A stretch of 18,865 nt of DNA, taken from the NCBI GenBank assembly GCA_964625525.1, contig CAZVEE010000069.1:1-18865 (forward strand), read 5' to 3'. A program made the translations under genes and the position numbers. Positions 14,970-18,865 of this stretch are shown piece after piece. Each line of letters begins with the position of its first letter. Position 1 is the stretch's first letter. The stretch comes from CAZVEE01 sp964625525. GTDB lineage: Bacteria > Pseudomonadota > Alphaproteobacteria > JAJFIK01. The notes under the pieces were generated by a model. That model was not told where the DNA came from. It searched no databases and saw only the letters and a program-made list of their open reading frames with translations.

Positions 14970-16997
14970 TCACGCTTCCGCGCCCACATGGATGACTTCC
15001 ATGTGGGTGTTGTAGTGAGAGACCAGGTCTCCGATCAGCTCATCTTTGGTGTAACCCATAATGTCGTAATCGGCGGGTCCGGCGAGCAGGTGCACTTCGG
15101 CCCGGTAGTGGCGCCGGTTGCCGTTAGCAGAATCGTCGATGTCGAAATAGACAAAGGACGGGGCGCGGTACCCACGCAGGCGCACGCCGTAGCGGAAGTC
15201 GAGTTCCATGCCATGGAACACGGTCAGTTCCACCTGATCCGGCCCTTGCTTGACGGTCGCTTCAAGGCCCTTTTCCCGGATGTATGTCGCGATTTCGTCC
15301 AGCGCTGGCTTAGCCACGAGAGTAAGGAAGCGCTCGGCTTCTTCGCGGGTGTAGTGGCGGATAATGGTGTTCAGCCGTTGTTCCCAAGAGGCGCTGGTGC
15401 CCTGGATAGGCAGCGCCTGCTGCGGCGGGCTCATGCGATAGGTGCGTGCGACCTGATCGACGCTTAAGCCCCGATAGAGCCCATAGCAGATGAACAACAT
15501 CACCACCGTAAAGGGCAGGGCGCTGGTGATGGAGGCGGTTTGAAGCGCGGCGAGGGTCTGCTGGCCACCCGCGATCAACAACACCGCCGCGACGAAGCCT
15601 TCGGTCATGGCCCAGAAGACCCGCTGCCACACCGGTGGATTAGGGTGGCCGCCCGATGTGATGATGTCGATCACCAGCGATCCGGAGTCTGAGGAGGTCA
15701 CAAAGAAGGTGATCACCAGCACCGTGGCGACGAGCGCCGTGATGGTCCCCAGCGGCAACCGTTCCAGCAGCATGAAAATGGCAATGGAGTAATCCTCGGC
15801 AATGATCTGCGACAGCATGCCGTCCGTAGCCATGTCCATGGAGATGGCCGTATTGCCGAAAACGGTCATCCACATGAAGGTGAAGCCCGCCGGCACAAAC
15901 AGCACGCTGAGAATGAACTCCCGCACGGTGCGCCCGCGCGAGATGCGCGCGATGAACATGCCCACGTAGGGCGACCAGGAAATCCACCACGCCCAATAAA
16001 ACAGCGTCCACCCCCGTATCCAGCTGGCCGCCTGGCCGTCCTGATCCTCATAGGCGTACAGGCGGAAGGTCATGGGGAAAAACTCTGACGCGTAGGCCCC
16101 GATGTTCTGCACGAAACTGCGCAGCAGATCGAGCGTCGGACCGGCGAGCAGCACAAAGGAGAGGAGCAGCACCGCCAGGAGCAGGTTGAGCTCGGAAATC
16201 CGTTTGATCCCCTTGTCCAAGCCACTGACGACCGAGATCGTGGCCAGGCCCGTGATCCCGGCGATCAGCAGCACCTGCACCCAGGTATCCACCGGCACGC
16301 CGAACAAGTGGTTCAGGCCCGAATTCACCTGCATGACCCCAAGGCCCAGCGAAGTCGCCACGCCGAACATGGTGCCGACCACCGCGAAGATATCGACCAT
16401 ATGTCCAATGGGACCGTGGATACGGTCGCCCAGGATCGGATAGAGGGCAGAGCGGATGGTCAGCGGTAGATTGTGACGGAAGGCGAAATAGGCCAGCGCC
16501 AAGCCCACCACGATATAAATCGCCCAGGCATGCAAACCCCAGTGAAAGAAGGTCAGGCGCATGGCATCGCGCGCCGAGTCCAGCGTGCCGCCCTCGCCCA
16601 CGGGCGGGTTGGAATAGTGCATGATCGGCTCGGCGACGCCGAAAAACACCAGTCCGATCCCCATGCCGGCCGAGAACAGCATGGCGAACCACGAGGTGTA
16701 AGTGTAGTCGGGCTCGGAATCATCCGGCCCCAGTTTGATGCGCCCCAGAGACGACGCCGCCAGATAGACCACAAAGACAAAAAAGAATGCGACGGCTAGA
16801 ATATAGAACCAACCGAATGTATCGGATATGAAGCGAAGAATTTGCGGAAACACGGTCTCCGCTTGAGCGCTAAAGACGACGCCAGTTAGAACAAAGCCTA
16901 AGATGACCGCGGCTGAAATATAAAAGACGGGCCCTATGACTGCTTGGCCGGCGCCCTTGACCCATGCGGGCGCACGCCCGTCCGTCTCGCGGTTCAT
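14970..16997 (-). CDS. betT: BetT-type BCCT transporter (choline or betaine uptake)
   Basis: Inner-membrane, ion-coupled transporter of quaternary ammonium compounds, 675 residues from the preferred start, about 12 transmembrane helices. BCCT marks: SAGMGIGLVFFGVAEPIMHY, HNLPLTIRSALYPILGDRI, the Trp box WTLFYWAWWISWSPYVG at about 330-346, followed by FIARISRGRTVREF, then SVFGN-like TVFGNTAIS and VTSSDSGSLV. The hydrophilic C-terminal tail of about 150 residues (with FVYFDIDDSANGNRRHYRAE and DELIGDLVSHYNTHMEVIHV) matches the tail of E. coli BetT, a choline transporter of 677 residues; ordinary BCCT proteins are about 130 shorter. The ATG at 16997 has GGAG 9 bases before it (17007-17010); the ATG at 17012 has none. 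No betA or betB is in the window, so betaine itself is also a possible substrate. Confidence 0.9.
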   Translation of the reverse strand: MNRETDGRAPAWVKGAGQAVIGPVFYISAAVILGFVLTGVVFSAQAETVFPQILRFISDTFGWFYILAVAFFFVFVVYLAASSLGRIKLGPDDSEPDYTYTSWFAMLFSAGMGIGLVFFGVAEPIMHYSNPPVGEGGTLDSARDAMRLTFFHWGLHAWAIYIVVGLALAYFAFRHNLPLTIRSALYPILGDRIHGPIGHMVDIFAVVGTMFGVATSLGLGVMQVNSGLNHLFGVPVDTWVQVLLIAGITGLATISVVSGLDKGIKRISELNLLLAVLLLSFVLLAGPTLDLLRSFVQNIGAYASEFFPMTFRLYAYEDQDGQAASWIRGWTLFYWAWWISWSPYVGMFIARISRGRTVREFILSVLFVPAGFTFMWMTVFGNTAISMDMATDGMLSQIIAEDYSIAIFMLLERLPLGTITALVATVLVITFFVTSSDSGSLVIDIITSGGHPNPPVWQRVFWAMTEGFVAAVLLIAGGQQTLAALQTASITSALPFTVVMLFICYGLYRGLSVDQVARTYRMSPPQQALPIQGTSASWEQRLNTIIRHYTREEAERFLTLVAKPALDEIATYIREKGLEATVKQGPDQVELTVFHGMELDFRYGVRLRGYRAPSFVYFDIDDSANGNRRHYRAEVHLLAGPADYDIMGYTKDELIGDLVSHYNTHMEVIHVGAEA

Positions 16998-17135
16998 CCG
17001 AAAAAACTCCATGCGATCTGAGGATTGGTTAACCGCATCTTATCCTGTCCAATCGGAGAGGGCCAGGGGCCGCCCGGCTTTTGGTCAGCTTCTTGATTTT
17101 CGCCGACTCTTCACGGGCAAGTTGTGGACGCTGCT

Positions 17136-17153
17136 GAGTCCACTGTTAGAGTC
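17136..17153 (+). promoter_or_regulatory. Two GANTC sites in the betT / unknown-gene divergent region
   Basis: GAGTC at 17136-17140 and GAGTC at 17149-17153 lie 13 bases apart, about 40-60 bases before the ATG at 17194. They are candidate CcrM methylation sites in the 5' region of the unknown gene. The divergent gap of 196 bases shows no promoter that I would defend. Confidence 0.3.
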
Positions 17154-17193
17154 GAGTGTATGCAGTGAAAGCTGCAAGTCAGAGGAGCGAAAT

Positions 17194-18126
17194 ATGACAG
17201 CATTGTGTTACGACAGCAGCGTCTTCGACCGGTTGAGCGGCCCCAGCCAAGCCCTGGCCACCCTGACCGCGCGACCGGGTGGTCTGGAAGCGGCTGGCAC
17301 TGTCATCGTGAAGCATGGCCTGCAAGATGTCGCTGGTATCGCCCTGTTGCATCGACACTTCGACCTGGCGCCAGGCGAGCGCGTGGTGCGGACCGTCGAA
17401 GCGGATCACGCCCTGCTGGGCGTCGCATGCGTCGGTGGTGGCGGTGACAAAGATGAAGACGACGGCCACAGCCACAGCCACGGCGGTGACGATAGGGCGG
17501 TGGGGGCGCTTGTGCCCTATACGTGGTCCTTCGCTCAGTCTTGCGATCGGTTGGCCGTTCCTCTGGAGTTCACCGATCCGGTGCGCCATCCCCTGGCGGC
17601 TCGGCAGGCGGATCAGATCGAGGCGAATACAGCCTTTCTCCTGGCGATGCGCGAGACCCTGGTCTCCTACGGCATCGCGGACGTCGTCGGTGTGTCAAGT
17701 CTGCACCTGCTGGAACTGCTGCCTCTGGCTCCGGGCATGATACTGCGCGAAAGCCCATGCTCGGACGCGCCGCGCCAAGAGCGGCTGGACGTTGTGTCCA
17801 AGGCGGCTGACCGTCGCCTTAAGGTCGTCCCGACACTTTGGGTGAGCGAACAGAAAGAGGGGGCGCCTGGCGAACGTGTTACTCTCAGGCAGTGCCTTGA
17901 TTGTGAACACGAAGAAGGTGACCCCAACATCGGTGTCCACAGGGCATCGGGCTCGGCAGGCGCCCAAAGCCCGGACCTCTCACCGCCACCGTCTTCTCGG
18001 GCGCCGTCAACCGGTGAGACCGCCACGGCCCGGGAGACCCGGGACACTCAAGGCCTGGTTTCGCTTCACGTGGTCGCCGGTTGTAACGAGTGTCACACCG
18101 ACGATGTCACAACGACGCTCCCATAA
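17194..18126 (+). CDS. Protein of unknown function with His/Asp loop and two CxxC pairs
   Basis: A 310-residue protein I do not recognise as a named family. GAGGAG (17182-17187) 6 bases before the ATG at 17194 sets the start; the open frame reaches back to 16936, but that part lies over the betT start and is rejected. Visible features: a hydrophobic/aliphatic segment with VAGIALLHRHFDLAPGERVV at 46-65; a Gly-Asp-His loop at 81-100 (GDKDEDDGHSHSHGGDD) that could bind metal; MRETLVSYGIADVVGVSSLH at about 152-171; C234-x-x-C237 (QCLDCEHEEGD); a low-complexity Ser/Pro/Thr stretch at about 251-285; and C297-x-x-C300-H301 close to the end. The four Cys could form one zinc site. No signal peptide or membrane helix is evident. 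Base use matches its neighbours. Confidence 0.7.
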   Translation: MTALCYDSSVFDRLSGPSQALATLTARPGGLEAAGTVIVKHGLQDVAGIALLHRHFDLAPGERVVRTVEADHALLGVACVGGGGDKDEDDGHSHSHGGDDRAVGALVPYTWSFAQSCDRLAVPLEFTDPVRHPLAARQADQIEANTAFLLAMRETLVSYGIADVVGVSSLHLLELLPLAPGMILRESPCSDAPRQERLDVVSKAADRRLKVVPTLWVSEQKEGAPGERVTLRQCLDCEHEEGDPNIGVHRASGSAGAQSPDLSPPPSSRAPSTGETATARETRDTQGLVSLHVVAGCNECHTDDVTTTLP

Positions 18127-18226
18127 AGCCAAGATCCAGGGGCTAAGATCGCTGTGAGCTTTGAGCGCGTGTCTTAGATGCGCATGGTCGGCCCCAAACC
18201 TCTTGTCCATAAATCAGCAGACCACT

Positions 18227-18257
18227 CCCCATCGCGTGTCTTCTGCACGCGGTGGGG
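18227..18257. repeat. 12-bp hairpin between the unknown gene and pccA
   Basis: 18227-18238 pairs with 18246-18257 over 12 bp (one G-T wobble at 18232/18252) around a 7-base loop. It is GC-rich and stable, but neither strand has a following T run, so it is not a standard intrinsic terminator. It lies about 80 bases before the pccA ATG and 100 after the previous stop. Candidate roles are a 5' leader structure of pccA, a processing or factor-dependent stop signal for the upstream gene, or part of a small RNA. The 10-base element CGCGTGTCTT within it also occurs at 18166-18175. Confidence 0.55.
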
Positions 18258-18339
18258 GCTGTCGATTTGCAGGGCGCGGTGGCCATGCTACAGAGTCAGG
18301 GAGCGTTTTGGTAAGGGCCGACAGGGGATAACCGCGTCC

Positions 18340-18865
18340 ATGTTCTCGAAGATTCTGATCGCCAACCGGGGCGAGATCGCCTGCCGTGTCATCAAGACAG
18401 CCCAGCGCATGGGGCTGAAGACCGTTGCGGTCTATTCCGAAGCCGACCAGGATTCCCTGCATGTGGAAATGGCGGACGAGGCGGTGTTTCTCGGGCCGCC
18501 GCCGGCGGCCCAGTCCTACCTGCTGATCGACAAGATCATCGACGCGGTGCGCCAGACCGGCGCGCAAGCCGTGCATCCGGGCTTTGGGTTCCTATCCGAG
18601 AACCCGAAATTCGCCGAGGCCTTGGCCGCCGCGAACATCGCCTTTATTGGCCCCAACGCCCATGCGATCTCGGCCATGGGCGACAAGATCACGTCGAAAA
18701 AGCTCGCGGCGGAAGCGGGGGTGTCCACTGTGCCCGGCTATATGGGCATCATCACCGATGCCGATGAGGCTGTGCGCATCGCCAATGACATTGGATATCC
18801 GGTGATGATCAAGGCATCGGCTGGCGGCGGCGGCAAGAGCATGCGCATAGCCTGGTCGCAGGACG
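18340..18865 (+). CDS. pccA: Propionyl-CoA carboxylase alpha subunit, N-terminal part
   Basis: Biotin carboxylase subunit, cut by the window end after 175 codons. The N-terminal biotin-carboxylase domain is plain: MFSKILIANRGEIACRVIKT, VYSEADQDSLHVEMADEAVF, VHPGFGFLSENPKFA and GPNAHAISAMGDKITSKKLA. The ATP-binding glycine loop at 161-169 reads AGGGGKSMR, where the common sequence has Gly instead of S167. The assignment to PccA rather than acetyl- or methylcrotonyl-CoA carboxylase rests on the pccB gene upstream and overall likeness; the biotin-carrier part is outside the window. AGGGGA (18322-18327) precedes the ATG by 12 bases, rather far for a ribosome binding site. Confidence 0.9.
   Translation, partial: MFSKILIANRGEIACRVIKTAQRMGLKTVAVYSEADQDSLHVEMADEAVFLGPPPAAQSYLLIDKIIDAVRQTGAQAVHPGFGFLSENPKFAEALAAANIAFIGPNAHAISAMGDKITSKKLAAEAGVSTVPGYMGIITDADEAVRIANDIGYPVMIKASAGGGGKSMRIAWSQD

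Noticed and set aside
16936..17193. N-terminal extension of the unknown gene back to 16936
   Set aside because: It would overlap the start of betT on the other strand by about 60 bases, while a strong GAGGAG sits right before the ATG at 17194.
18266..18271. TTTGCA as a half-site for a PccR-type propionate regulator upstream of pccA
   Set aside because: The motif I know for PccR is a pair of full TTTGCAAA repeats; a single six-base match is expected by chance.
1..18865. CRISPR arrays, insertion sequences, tRNA or rRNA genes, attachment sites
   Set aside because: I read through the window for regularly spaced repeats, transposase-like proteins with terminal repeats, and tRNA-like cloverleaf sequences and found none.

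Overview
The window is chromosomal, GC-rich DNA from an alphaproteobacterium. The markers are the C-terminal end of RpoA followed by rplQ, an ATP12-type F1-ATPase assembly chaperone, a PccB/PccA-type propionyl-CoA carboxylase, and the gene order serine protease - rarA - crcB - rluC - HAD - ATP12. A fused glycine/sarcosine-to-betaine methyltransferase next to a BetT-type transporter suggests a halotolerant or halophilic (marine or brine) organism. The sequence alone does not fix the genus.

Layout. 1-574: end of rpoA and complete rplQ, closed by a clear intrinsic terminator at 604-631. 710-2186: a two-gene insert, a TIR domain - Pro/Gln/Tyr linker - DUF805 membrane protein followed by a GNAT acetyltransferase whose GTG start and Shine-Dalgarno sequence overlap or abut the TIR stop codon. 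2260-7945: a tightly packed, same-strand housekeeping cluster of periplasmic Do-type protease, RarA, the fluoride channel CrcB, an RluC-type pseudouridine synthase, a HAD phosphatase and the ATP12 chaperone. 8045-9577: pccB. 9592-11985 (minus): PEP synthase, convergent with pccB. 11986-12626: the largest gene-free stretch, with several inverted repeats, including a terminator-like hairpin in the ppsA leader. 12627-14963: the GSMT-SDMT fusion and a secreted lipocalin. 14970-16997 (minus): BetT-type BCCT transporter. 17194-18126: a protein of unknown function with a His/Asp loop and two CxxC pairs. 18340-end: 5' part of pccA.

How the genes fit together. The betaine block (12.6-17.0 kb) combines de novo betaine synthesis from glycine by SAM-dependent methylation with uptake of choline or betaine, two routes to the same osmoprotectant. 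PccB and PccA are two subunits of one enzyme that feeds propionyl-CoA towards succinyl-CoA, and PEP synthase could carry the resulting carbon into gluconeogenesis. The betaine block, ppsA and the unknown gene lie between the two pcc genes, about 8.8 kb apart, which looks like accessory material placed within a core locus. The TIR/GNAT pair similarly sits between rplQ and the protease gene.

Best candidates for something new: the TIR-linker-DUF805 protein with two C7 tracts in its linker codons, the structured ppsA/GSMT intergenic region, and the CxxC/His-rich protein at 17194.
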